A stretch of 64,000 nt of DNA from Kitasatospora viridis (lineage in GTDB: Bacteria > Actinomycetota > Actinomycetes > Streptomycetales > Streptomycetaceae), in the NCBI RefSeq assembly GCF_007829815.1, contig NZ_VIWT01000001.1, positions 5,538,501-5,602,500 of the forward strand, written 5' to 3'. Below the pieces are notes generated by a model. That model ran no database searches. It was not told where the DNA came from and saw only the letters and a list, made by a program, of their open reading frames with translations. Made by a program: the position numbers and the translations under genes. This document shows, piece after piece, positions 32,658 through 40,299 of the stretch; the first letter of the stretch is position 1; each line of letters begins with the position of its first letter.

Positions 32658-32695
32658 GCGACAGCCCCCAGCCGTTTCGGCGTGGGGGCTGTCGC
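32658..32695 (+). terminator. Terminator after the WhiJ-type operon
   Basis: GCGACAGCCCCCA (32658-32670) pairs perfectly with TGGGGGCTGTCGC (32683-32695) around a 12-base loop. Confidence 0.85.
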
Positions 32696-32723
32696 GTTCC
32701 GGGCCGGCGGATCCCGCTGGCTC

Positions 32724-32738
32724 CTGACGGCCCGTCAG
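32724..32738. repeat. Copy of dispersed palindrome CTGAYNNNNCGTYAG
   Basis: CTGACGGCCCGTCAG overlaps the stop codon of corA on the minus strand; its left arm is not part of any gene. Confidence 0.6.
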
Positions 32739-33709
32739 ATCCAGTCGCGCCGCTTGAAGCTGAAGTAGAGCAGCACGGACAGCACGATCATCAGGCTGGT
32801 CGAGGTCCAGAAGCCCACGTGGCTGCCGAAGCCCGGGAACGGGACGTTCTGGCCGTAGAAGCCGGTGACCGCTGTCGGCACCGCGATGATCGCGGCCCAG
32901 CTGGTCACCTTCTTCATGATCATGTTCATCCGGTTGCCCTGGACCGTCAGGTTGGTCTCCATCACGGTGGTGACCAGGTCGCGCAGCGACTCGGTCCACT
33001 CGGTGGCGCGTAGGACGTGGTCGTAGACGTCCTGGTAGTAGGGCATCAGGCCCTCGTTGACCACCTGCACGTCGCGCCGGATCAGCGAGTTGACCACCTC
33101 GCGCATCGGCAGCACCACCCGGCGCAGCTTGACCAGGCTCTTGCGCAGCTCGTAGGAGGTGCGCTGGACCTGGCTGATCTCCTTCGCGCTGTCCTCGAAG
33201 AGCAGGTCCTCCAGGTCCTCGATCCGCTCGTCGAGCAGCTGGACGGCCTTGAAGTGGGTGTCCACCAGGTAGTCCAGCAGGCCGTGGACCAGGAACCCGA
33301 CGCCGTGCTTGGCCAGGTCCGGGTTCTCGTCCCAGCGCTCGACGATGTGGTCGATGTCGCAGTGCGGGCCCTTGCGGATGGTGATCAGCGCGTTGTGGGT
33401 GATGAACGCGGCGACCTCGCCGGTGCTCATCGCGCCGGTCTGCGGGTCGACGTCGACGGCGTAGGCGGCCAGGAAGAGGTGCGTGCGGTAGCGGTCCAGC
33501 TTGGGGCGCTGGTGGTCGTTGCGCGCGTCCTCGACCGCGAGGGCGTGCAGGCCGAATTCCTCGGCGATCATCTCGAAGTCGGCGGACTCCGGGTCGCGCA
33601 CGTCCAGCCACACCGTGGAGCCGGGCTCCGCTATGTAGTCGGAGATGTCCCCGACCGGGAAGTCCTCCAGCTTCAGGGAGCCGTCGTGGTACAGCCGGGT
33701 GCGCGTCAT
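32735..33709 (-). CDS. corA: CorA-family magnesium/cobalt channel
   Basis: 324 residues from ATG 33709. A large soluble N-domain, a long helix (about 150-240) and two C-terminal TM segments with the pore loop Y-G-Q-N-V-P between them. The classical motif is G-M-N; here it is G-Q-N, a variant I recall from other actinobacterial CorA proteins. The tail ends K-R-R-D-W-I, the basic cluster that follows TM2. It works as a homopentamer for Mg2+ uptake. Confidence 0.9.
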   Translation of the reverse strand: MTRTRLYHDGSLKLEDFPVGDISDYIAEPGSTVWLDVRDPESADFEMIAEEFGLHALAVEDARNDHQRPKLDRYRTHLFLAAYAVDVDPQTGAMSTGEVAAFITHNALITIRKGPHCDIDHIVERWDENPDLAKHGVGFLVHGLLDYLVDTHFKAVQLLDERIEDLEDLLFEDSAKEISQVQRTSYELRKSLVKLRRVVLPMREVVNSLIRRDVQVVNEGLMPYYQDVYDHVLRATEWTESLRDLVTTVMETNLTVQGNRMNMIMKKVTSWAAIIAVPTAVTGFYGQNVPFPGFGSHVGFWTSTSLMIVLSVLLYFSFKRRDWI

Positions 33710-33765
33710 GGCGGACACCCTAGCCTGCGGTTCTTCGGGCGCCGGGGCGCCCCGGCCGTCAGCCG

Positions 33766-35268
33766 TCAGCCGGAGCAGGTCTGGTCGGCGGCCGGGAGCC
33801 GACCCGTGGTCAGGTAGCGGACGGCGGGCGCGTCCGCGCAGGAGGCGCTGACGCCGAGGACGCCGTGCCCCTCGCCGCCGGCGACGGTGACCATCCGGGC
33901 GCCGTGCATCGCCCGGCGCATGCCCTGGGCCATGGCCAGCGGAGTCTGCGAGTCCCACTGGTTCTGCACGATGAGCGCGCCGACGTGGTTGTCCACCACC
34001 GTGGTGGGCTCGCTGCCCGCCGACTTCCAGAAGGCGCACGGCTGGATGGTCGACCCGGCGTCGCCGAACAGCGGGTAGCGGGCCGCGTCGCGGATCGCGT
34101 CGCGCCGGTACTGCTCGGGGTCGCGCGGCCAGCTGCGGGTGTCGTCGCAGAAGACGGCCCAGGCGGCGGCGCTGTAGTTGTCCGCGGGCACGCCCCGGTC
34201 GAAGGCCGGCGGACCGGGGTGCGGGGTCGCCTCGGTCGGGGTGGCCGGGGCGGGCTTGCCACCCGCGGCGGCCACCCGCAGCGCGACGATCCAGGGGGTG
34301 GCCGTCTCGACGTGCACGAACGCGTCGTACCCGAGGCGCAGGTCGTCACCGGTGAGGGGCGCGCCGTCGGTGGGGACGGGCGTGCGGTCGGCCCGGGCGA
34401 CCAGATCCCAGAAGGCCTTGCGGACCTCGTCCGGGGCGGCGCCCAGCCGGTAGGTGGCGTTGCGCTCGGCGGCCCACGCGGTCCACCGGGTGAATGCTTG
34501 CTCGGCGCCCTTCGCCCAGCCCTGGAAGGTGCCCCGCCAGACCGCCGCCGGGTCGACCGAGCTGTCGAGCACGATCCGGTCGGCCCGCTGCGGGAACATC
34601 TGCGTGTAGACGGCGCCCAGGTAGGTGCCGTAGGAGTACCCGAGGTAGGAGATCTTCGGCTCGCCCAGCACGGCGCGTACGACGTCCAGGTCGCGCGCGG
34701 TGTTGCGGGTGGTGATGTGCGCCAGCTCGTCCCCCTCGGCCGCCTGGCACTTGTCGGCCACGCTGCGGGCGCGCGCCACGTCCTTCGGGTAGCTGCTCGC
34801 GGCGTAGGGCCGCTCCCAGTTCTGCTCGTCGTCGGTCAGGCCGCAGCCGAGCGGGGAGCTCCGGCCGACGCCGCGCGGGTCGAAGCCGATCAGGTCGAAC
34901 TGCTGCCGCACCTGCGCGGGCAGCAGGGGGCCGACGGACTCGGGCATGTCCAGGCCCGCGCCGCCCGGGCCGCCGGGGTTGAGCAGCAGGGCGCCGTGGC
35001 GCTCCGTCGCACTGCCCGCCGCGATCCGGGAGATCGCCAGGTCGAGGGTCCGGCCGCCGGGATCGGCGTAGTCCAGGGGCACCTTGACGGTCGCGCACTG
35101 GAAGGCGGCCGGGCGGCTCGGGTCGCAGCGCTGCCAGTGGGGCTGCTGCCGCGCGTACCGCTGGAGCGGGTCCGCCGCGGCGGCGGTGCCGGGGGTGAGC
35201 GCCGAGACGAGGGCGGCCAGGGCGCCGAGGGCGAGCAGGGTTGTCGTCGGTCGAGTGCGCGGCGGCAC
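33766..35268 (-). CDS. Secreted alpha/beta-hydrolase peptidase (TAP family)
   Basis: 500 residues from GTG 35268, with GGAGGA 6 bases upstream. An N-terminal signal peptide (hydrophobic 11-24, A-A-A near 30-32) leads into the fold. N-P-G-G-P-G-G-A-G is the oxyanion loop near 97-105; the nucleophile is S212 in G-Y-S-Y-G; the acid is D439 and the base H468 in G-E-G-H-G. The C-terminal TAP-like part holds several Cys. Relatives are tripeptidyl aminopeptidases such as SlpD/SlpE that trim secreted proteins or peptides. Long frames extending to 36705 are antisense to padR and the SDR gene and are rejected. Confidence 0.9.
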   Translation of the reverse strand: MPPRTRPTTTLLALGALAALVSALTPGTAAAADPLQRYARQQPHWQRCDPSRPAAFQCATVKVPLDYADPGGRTLDLAISRIAAGSATERHGALLLNPGGPGGAGLDMPESVGPLLPAQVRQQFDLIGFDPRGVGRSSPLGCGLTDDEQNWERPYAASSYPKDVARARSVADKCQAAEGDELAHITTRNTARDLDVVRAVLGEPKISYLGYSYGTYLGAVYTQMFPQRADRIVLDSSVDPAAVWRGTFQGWAKGAEQAFTRWTAWAAERNATYRLGAAPDEVRKAFWDLVARADRTPVPTDGAPLTGDDLRLGYDAFVHVETATPWIVALRVAAAGGKPAPATPTEATPHPGPPAFDRGVPADNYSAAAWAVFCDDTRSWPRDPEQYRRDAIRDAARYPLFGDAGSTIQPCAFWKSAGSEPTTVVDNHVGALIVQNQWDSQTPLAMAQGMRRAMHGARMVTVAGGEGHGVLGVSASCADAPAVRYLTTGRLPAADQTCSG

Positions 35269-35418
35269 GGCGGTCCTCCGGGTGGCAGGGGGTGGTTTCC
35301 TCCAGTCTCCGGCGGCCGCCGGGGTGTCGCGTACGGCGGTGGGATGGGCTCGCGGTCCAACTCGCGGCGTAGCGTCGTGTACTGACGTACCGCCAGGGAA
35401 CCAGGAGCGCGGTCCTAG

Positions 35419-35456
35419 ACTAGTTGCATTGAAACTAGTTCCGTTGCGCGTAGGAT
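35419..35456 (+). promoter_or_regulatory. padR promoter with autoregulatory operator
   Basis: CTAGTTGCATTGAAACTAG (35420-35438) is a palindrome and the reverse complement of the operator at 29267-29285 at 18 of 19 bases. TTGAAA (35429-35434 region) and TAGGAT (35451-35456) form a plausible promoter with a 16-base spacer, so the operator covers the -35. The start would be at the ATG (35464), that is leaderless. Confidence 0.75.
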
Positions 35457-35463
35457 CGGCGCC

Positions 35464-36084
35464 ATGAGTACCGCGGTGAAGAGCACCCCCATGGGGCTGA
35501 CGGTCCTGTCCCTGCTGCACTTCAAGCCGCTGCACCCCTACGGCATGCAGCGGCTGCTCAAGCAGTGGGGCAAGGAGCAGGTGGTGAACGTCGGCCAGCG
35601 CACCGGGCTCTACCGCGCCATCGAGCGGCTGCTCGCGGCGGAGCTGATCGCCGTGCGGGAGACCGAGCGGGACCAGCAGTACCCGGAGCGCACCGTCTAC
35701 GAGCTCACCGACGCCGGCCGCGAGACCACCCGGACCTGGCTGCTGCAGATGCTCCGCACGCCCAAGCAGGAGTTCCCGGAGTTCCCGGTCGCGCTCTCCA
35801 ACCTGATGCTGCTCGCGCCGGCCGAGATCGAGGAGGCGCTGGGCGCCCGGCTGGCCTCGGTCGAGGGCACGGTGGCGGCGCTGGAGGGCGGGATCGCCGA
35901 GACCGCGAAGTTCGGGGTGCCGCGGGTGGCGCTGCTGGAGACCGAGTACAGCCTCGCCGTCGCCCGGGCGGAGGCCGCCTGGCTGGCCTCGGTGATCGCC
36001 GACCTGCGCTCGGGTGCGCTGGCCTGGAACGCCGAGGAGCTGCTCGCGGTGGCCGCCGCCAGTGAGGCGCAGGGGCCGCAGTAG
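35464..36084 (+). CDS. PadR-family transcriptional regulator
   Basis: 206 residues from ATG 35464. The winged helix covers about 8-85 (T-V-L-S-L-L-H-F-K-P-L-H-P-Y-G-M near 13-28, Y-E-L-T-D-A-G-R near 80-87). A C-terminal helical dimerisation part follows, as in the PadR-s1/VirR-like subgroup. PadR proteins are repressors released by phenolics or drugs. The operator in its own promoter and the near-identical site before the FAD monooxygenase operon 6 kb to the left imply both autoregulation and control of that operon. Confidence 0.9.
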   Translation: MSTAVKSTPMGLTVLSLLHFKPLHPYGMQRLLKQWGKEQVVNVGQRTGLYRAIERLLAAELIAVRETERDQQYPERTVYELTDAGRETTRTWLLQMLRTPKQEFPEFPVALSNLMLLAPAEIEEALGARLASVEGTVAALEGGIAETAKFGVPRVALLETEYSLAVARAEAAWLASVIADLRSGALAWNAEELLAVAAASEAQGPQ

Positions 36085-36093
36085 GGTCTCGCC

Positions 36094-36852
36094 ATGGCAA
36101 TGGGCGAGCGGGTAGCGGTGGTGTCCGGGGGCGGGACGGGGATCGGCAAGGCGATCACCCGTCAGTTGGTGGCGGACGGCTGTCGGGTGGTGATCCTGGG
36201 TCGGCGGCCCGAGGTGCTGGCGGCGGCGCGGGCGGAGATCGACCCGGCGCGGGTGGTGGCCGTCGCGGCCGACCTCACGGATGCGGACCAGGTGACCAAG
36301 GCCGCCAAGGCGATCGCGGAAGTCGGCCCGGTCGACGTCCTGGTCAACAACGCCGGCGCGGTGATCACCCCGCCGGCCGACGACAGCCTCGCCGCGCTGG
36401 CCGAGGCCTGGCGCCGTGACCTGGACACCAACCTGCTCACCGCCGTGCTGCTGACCACCGCGCTGACCGAGCAGCTGGCCCGGCCCGGCGGCCGGCTGAT
36501 CGTGATCAGCTCCGCCGCCGCACAGCGCGGCGGAGCCGGTGCGCACTCGGCCGGCTCGTACGCCGCCGCGAAGGCCGCGCTGCACGGCTGGGCGTTCGGC
36601 CTGGCCCGGCAGTTGGGCCCGGACGGGATCACCGTGAACGTGCTGGCACCCGGCTACGTCGCCGACACCGAGATCTTCGGCGACCGCTGGAGCGAGGAGT
36701 TCCACGCCCAGAAGGTCGCCGACACGCTGGTCGGCCGCGCGGGCACCCCGGAGGACGTCGCGACGGCGGTCGGCTACCTCGCCTCACCTGCGGCGGGCTA
36801 CCTGACCGGCCAGGTGGTCGGCCTCAACGGCGGGGCGGTACTGGGGCGTTAG
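36094..36852 (+). CDS. Short-chain dehydrogenase/reductase
   Basis: 252 residues; ATG 36094 (36100 possible). Cofactor motif G-G-G-T-G-I-G near 12-18, N-N-A-G near 86-89, catalytic Ser in I-S-S-A-A-A near 137 and Y-A-A-A-K near 152-156, and the C-terminal N-G-G-A. All catalytic residues of classical SDRs are present. R-R-P near 34-36 hints at NADP preference. It lies 9 bases after padR and is probably in its operon, so it may also be induced by the PadR ligand. Confidence 0.9.
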   Translation: MAMGERVAVVSGGGTGIGKAITRQLVADGCRVVILGRRPEVLAAARAEIDPARVVAVAADLTDADQVTKAAKAIAEVGPVDVLVNNAGAVITPPADDSLAALAEAWRRDLDTNLLTAVLLTTALTEQLARPGGRLIVISSAAAQRGGAGAHSAGSYAAAKAALHGWAFGLARQLGPDGITVNVLAPGYVADTEIFGDRWSEEFHAQKVADTLVGRAGTPEDVATAVGYLASPAAGYLTGQVVGLNGGAVLGR

Positions 36853-36973
36853 CCCGCGGCGGCGCCGGGGGTCGGTCCGCATCCGACCAACCCCCGCGTT
36901 CGCTTTTCCGTCGTCCGCTGTGCAACCAGCTGTATAGCCAAGTCCTACCGGCGTCCGGACAATCACGGCTGTG

Positions 36974-36993
36974 CGATTGGGCTAGCCCAATCG
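36974..36993. promoter_or_regulatory. 20-base perfect palindrome before the phosphoesterase gene
   Basis: CGATTGGGCTAGCCCAATCG lies 40 bases before the ATG at 37033, between a TATAGC -10-like box and the ribosome-binding AAGGACG. It could be an operator or a 5-prime hairpin. Confidence 0.65.
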
Positions 36994-37032
36994 TGCTCGG
37001 GCTTCCCCCCTCTGCCAGAAGGACGAACCGCC

Positions 37033-39438
37033 ATGAGACGATCCGCCCCTCTCCTGTGCACAGCAGCCGCCGTGGTCGCGGCGCTGCTGGGCGCACCGCA
37101 GTCCGCCGGCGCCGCCACCCAGAGCGCCAACCTGCTGCTCAACGGCAGCGCCGAGACCTCCCAGTGCAGCCCCGGCGGCTGGGAGGAGACCACCGTTCCC
37201 GGCTGGCAGCTCACCAGCGGCGACCCGGTGATCAACTGCTACAACTCGACGAACGGCGCCAACACCACCACCCCGGGCTCGCCGACCAAGGGCAAGGCCT
37301 ACTTTCAGGGCGGCTCGCGCGGCTCCTCGGAGATGACCCAGACCACCGACGTCTCCTCCGCGGCGAGCGCGATCGACGCGGGCGGCGTGCACGCCACCGT
37401 CTCCGGCTGGCTCGGCGGCGTCGGCAGCTACAACGACGCGGCCGCCGTCACCGTCACCTTCCGCGGCGCGAGCGGCAACTCGCTCGGCACCGCCGGCATC
37501 GCCCCCGTGCTGGCCGCCGCCCGCGGCAACACCACCGAGTTCCTGCAGCGCAGCACCACCGCCGCGCTCCCCGCCGGCACCCGCTCGATCACCACCGCCG
37601 TCGACTTCACCATGACGGGCACCCAGAACGACGGCATGGCCGACGACCTGTCGCTCACCCTGGACACCCCGGTCACCGCGCCGACGCTGACCGTGCCCGC
37701 CTCCACGGTGCCGGGCTACGACCACGTGTTCTTCGTGATGATGGAGAACAACAACTACTCCGCCACCTCCAACACGGTGGACGGCGGCGCCGGCGTGATC
37801 GGCAACTCGGCCGCGCCGTACATCAACAACACCATGGTGCCGATGGGCAGCCTGCTCACCAACTACCACGCGGGCACCCACAACTCCGACCCGAACTACG
37901 AGCAGATCGCCTTCGGCAACTCCTACGGCCGCAGCGCGCACTCCACCCCGGGCTCGAACTGCATCACCGACCCGACCTGCACCGCGACCAACAACGGCCT
38001 GGGCGACAACCTGGACGCGGTCGGCAAGAGCTGGAAGGAGTACGTCCAGTCGCAGACCAGCAACTGCCAGACCACCACCAGCGGTGAGTACGAGAACGAC
38101 GACGCGCCGTTCTACTACGCCGCGAAGATGAAGAACGACAACGCCTACTGCCAGGCGCACTGGCAGCCGCTGCCGCAGCTGCTCAACACCGACCTGAAGT
38201 CCACCGCCACCACCCCGGCCTTCGTCTGGGCCGACGCCGACTCCTGCAACGACATGGAGGACTGCGGCATCGCGGCCGGAGACACCTGGCTCTCCCAGAC
38301 CCTGCCGACCCTCTTCAACTCCCCGGCCTGGACCCAGCAGAAGTCGCTGCTGATCGTCAGCTGGGACGAGGACGGCAGCAACGCCCCCGGCGGCTTCGGC
38401 CCGGGCCAGACCAACCAGGTGCCGACCATCGTGATCGGTTCGCAGGGCACCGTGAAGGCCGGCTACCAGGACAACAACCGGTACGACCACTACAGCACCG
38501 CCCGCACCATCGAGGGCGCGCTCGGCCTCACCGCCACCATGACCAACAACGACAAGTGGGCGACCCCGTACAACGAGGTCTTCACCGGCACCCAGACCGG
38601 CGGCACCGGAAACACCGTCAGCGTCGCCGACCCGGGCGCGCAGAACGCCACCGCCGGCACCGCCACCTCGCTCCAGCTCTCCGCCACCGACTCCGACCCG
38701 AGCCAGAGCCTGAGCTACAGCGCCACCGGCCTGCCCGCCGGACTGTCCGTCAGCAGCTCCGGCCTGATCTCCGGCACCCCGACCACCGCCGGCAGCTCCA
38801 CCGTGACCGTCACCGCCACCGACTCCACCGGCGCCACCGGCTCGGCGAGCTTCGGATACACCGTCAGCTCCAGCGGCACCGCCTACACCCTCCCGATCGC
38901 CAACCCCGGCGCCGAGACCGGCTCCTGCGGCACCGGCGGTGGCGGCTACCCGGCCCAGGGCTGGACCGCGACCAGCAACCAGCCGCAGCAGGTCTGCTAC
39001 GGCGCGCCCAGCTACCCGACCACCGCCCAGGGCCCGCAGGCCCCGGCCACCCCGGGCAACGCCTTCTTCGACGGCGGCCCGTACGCCTCCTCGCAGATGA
39101 CCCAGACCGTCGACGTGTCGAGCCAGGCCGACCAGATCGCCACCGGCACCCTGCCGTACGACCTGTCCGGCTGGATCGGCGGCTACAGCACCCAGGGTGA
39201 CAACGTCGGCGTGGTCGCCACCTTCCAGGACGCCAACGGCAACTCGCTCGGCACCGCCACCCTCAACCCGGTCACCCCGGCGCAGCGCGGCAACCAGACC
39301 GAGCTGCTCCAGGAGCAGGCCACCGGCACCGTGCCGACCGGCACCACCGCGGTCACCTTCACCGCGAACTTCACCCGCCAGGCCGGCACCGACGACGACG
39401 GCTACCTCGACGACCTGTCGATGACCTTCGGCAGCTGA
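37033..39438 (+). CDS. Secreted phosphoesterase with duplicated flanking domains
   Basis: 801 residues with a signal peptide (1-28, A-G-A-A). Order: domain A (about 30-210); phosphoesterase/phospholipase-C-like domain (about 225-510) with F-F-V-M-M-E-N-N near 235, N-Y-H-A-G-T-H-N-S near 277, W-A-D-A-D near 398 and W-D-E-D near 440; an Ig-like He_PIG domain (515-597, G-L-P-A-G-L-S and I-S-G-T-P-T-T-A-G); and domain B (605-801). Domains A and B are homologous: both have N-P/N-G-x-A-E-T near the start, M-T-Q-T-x-D-V-S-S and S-G-W-x-G-G. They look like jelly-roll carbohydrate- or surface-binding modules. Likely a secreted acid phosphatase or phospholipase acting on bound substrate. Confidence 0.85.
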   Translation: MRRSAPLLCTAAAVVAALLGAPQSAGAATQSANLLLNGSAETSQCSPGGWEETTVPGWQLTSGDPVINCYNSTNGANTTTPGSPTKGKAYFQGGSRGSSEMTQTTDVSSAASAIDAGGVHATVSGWLGGVGSYNDAAAVTVTFRGASGNSLGTAGIAPVLAAARGNTTEFLQRSTTAALPAGTRSITTAVDFTMTGTQNDGMADDLSLTLDTPVTAPTLTVPASTVPGYDHVFFVMMENNNYSATSNTVDGGAGVIGNSAAPYINNTMVPMGSLLTNYHAGTHNSDPNYEQIAFGNSYGRSAHSTPGSNCITDPTCTATNNGLGDNLDAVGKSWKEYVQSQTSNCQTTTSGEYENDDAPFYYAAKMKNDNAYCQAHWQPLPQLLNTDLKSTATTPAFVWADADSCNDMEDCGIAAGDTWLSQTLPTLFNSPAWTQQKSLLIVSWDEDGSNAPGGFGPGQTNQVPTIVIGSQGTVKAGYQDNNRYDHYSTARTIEGALGLTATMTNNDKWATPYNEVFTGTQTGGTGNTVSVADPGAQNATAGTATSLQLSATDSDPSQSLSYSATGLPAGLSVSSSGLISGTPTTAGSSTVTVTATDSTGATGSASFGYTVSSSGTAYTLPIANPGAETGSCGTGGGGYPAQGWTATSNQPQQVCYGAPSYPTTAQGPQAPATPGNAFFDGGPYASSQMTQTVDVSSQADQIATGTLPYDLSGWIGGYSTQGDNVGVVATFQDANGNSLGTATLNPVTPAQRGNQTELLQEQATGTVPTGTTAVTFTANFTRQAGTDDDGYLDDLSMTFGS

Positions 39439-39449
39439 TCATCCGTTAG
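39435..39449. repeat. Copy of dispersed palindrome CTGAYNNNNCGTYAG
   Basis: CTGATCATCCGTTAG includes the stop codon of the phosphoesterase gene and differs by one base from 22219-22233. Confidence 0.6.
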
Positions 39450-39456
39450 TACCATG

Positions 39457-39485
39457 GCCGGGGCCGCCCACCGGGCGGCCTCGGC
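39457..39485. terminator. Hairpin between the phosphoesterase and GntR genes
   Basis: GCCGGGGCCGCCC (39457-39469) pairs with GGGCGGCCTCGGC (39473-39485), one mismatch. It also covers the region where a -35 box of the downstream leaderless GntR gene should be. Confidence 0.6.
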
Positions 39486-39498
39486 TACGCTCACCCCC

Positions 39499-40296
39499 GT
39501 GCAGCGTCCTCTCCGAGACCCGATCGAACCCGCACCAGCCCCCGGCCCGCTGGCCGCGGCCCGCGACGGGGTGCCGGAGCACGGGACGCCGCCCAAGTAC
39601 TTCCAGGTCAAGCAGAAGATCGACGCCGTGCTCGACGAACTCGGCCCGGGCGCCACGCTGCCCACCGAGCGGGAGTTCGCCGACCGGTTCGGGGTCTCCC
39701 GGATGACGGTCCGTCAGGCGATCAGGGAGCTGCGCCTGGAGGGCCGGGTGCAGCGCAGCGGCCGCTCCTCGGTGGCCGGCCAGCCCAAGCTGGTGCAGCC
39801 GCTGACCCTCGCCAGCTACACCGAGGGCATGCGCGGCCAGGGCCGCCGCCCCGGCCGCCAGCTGGTGGTCTTCGAACGGCTGGCCGCCACCCCGGCGCTC
39901 GCCACCGGCCTGCGGACGGACGTGGGCGCGCCGGTGCTCCACCTGGAGCGGCTGCTGCTCGCCGACGAGGAGCGGGTGGGCCTGGAGTCCACCTACCTCG
40001 CGGTGGAGCGGTTCCCGGCCCTGATCGAGGAGTTCGACCCGGCCACCTCGCTCTACGCCTACCTGCGGGCCGCCGGCGTGGTCTTCGCCGACGCGGACGA
40101 GCGGATCGAGACCGTGCTCGCCTCACCCCGCGAGGTGCAGCTGATCGGCACCAGCCCGGCCCTGCCGATGCTGCTGCTCACCCGGGTCACCCGGGACCGC
40201 GACGGCACCCCGGTGGAGTGCGTGCGCTCGCTCTTCCGCGGCGACCGGTTCAGCTTCACCGCCCACCTGACGGAACCGCAGGAACCTGTTTCCTAG
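39499..40296 (+). CDS. GntR/HutC regulator resembling DasR
   Basis: 265 residues from GTG 39499, 9 bases after a TACGCT box, so probably leaderless. The winged helix is about 34-105 (L-P-T-E-R-E-F-A-D-R-F-G-V-S-R-M-T-V-R-Q-A) and the UTRA effector domain follows, with L-A-S-Y-T-E-G-M-R-G-Q-G, close to the DasR stretch L-T-S-Y-T-E-D-M-R-A-Q-G as I remember it. DasR controls N-acetylglucosamine uptake and antibiotic onset. The ligand of this paralogue is probably a sugar phosphate; targets are not shown. Confidence 0.85.
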   Translation: MQRPLRDPIEPAPAPGPLAAARDGVPEHGTPPKYFQVKQKIDAVLDELGPGATLPTEREFADRFGVSRMTVRQAIRELRLEGRVQRSGRSSVAGQPKLVQPLTLASYTEGMRGQGRRPGRQLVVFERLAATPALATGLRTDVGAPVLHLERLLLADEERVGLESTYLAVERFPALIEEFDPATSLYAYLRAAGVVFADADERIETVLASPREVQLIGTSPALPMLLLTRVTRDRDGTPVECVRSLFRGDRFSFTAHLTEPQEPVS

Positions 40297-40299
40297 AAG

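Noticed and set aside
33000..33709. CorA pore motif G-Q-N instead of G-M-N as an anomaly
   Set aside because: I recall this variant in other actinobacterial CorA proteins, so it is probably a normal family feature.
35269..36705. Extension of the TAP-type peptidase gene upstream
   Set aside because: It would be antisense to padR and the SDR gene. A signal peptide and good ribosome-binding site mark the start at 35268.
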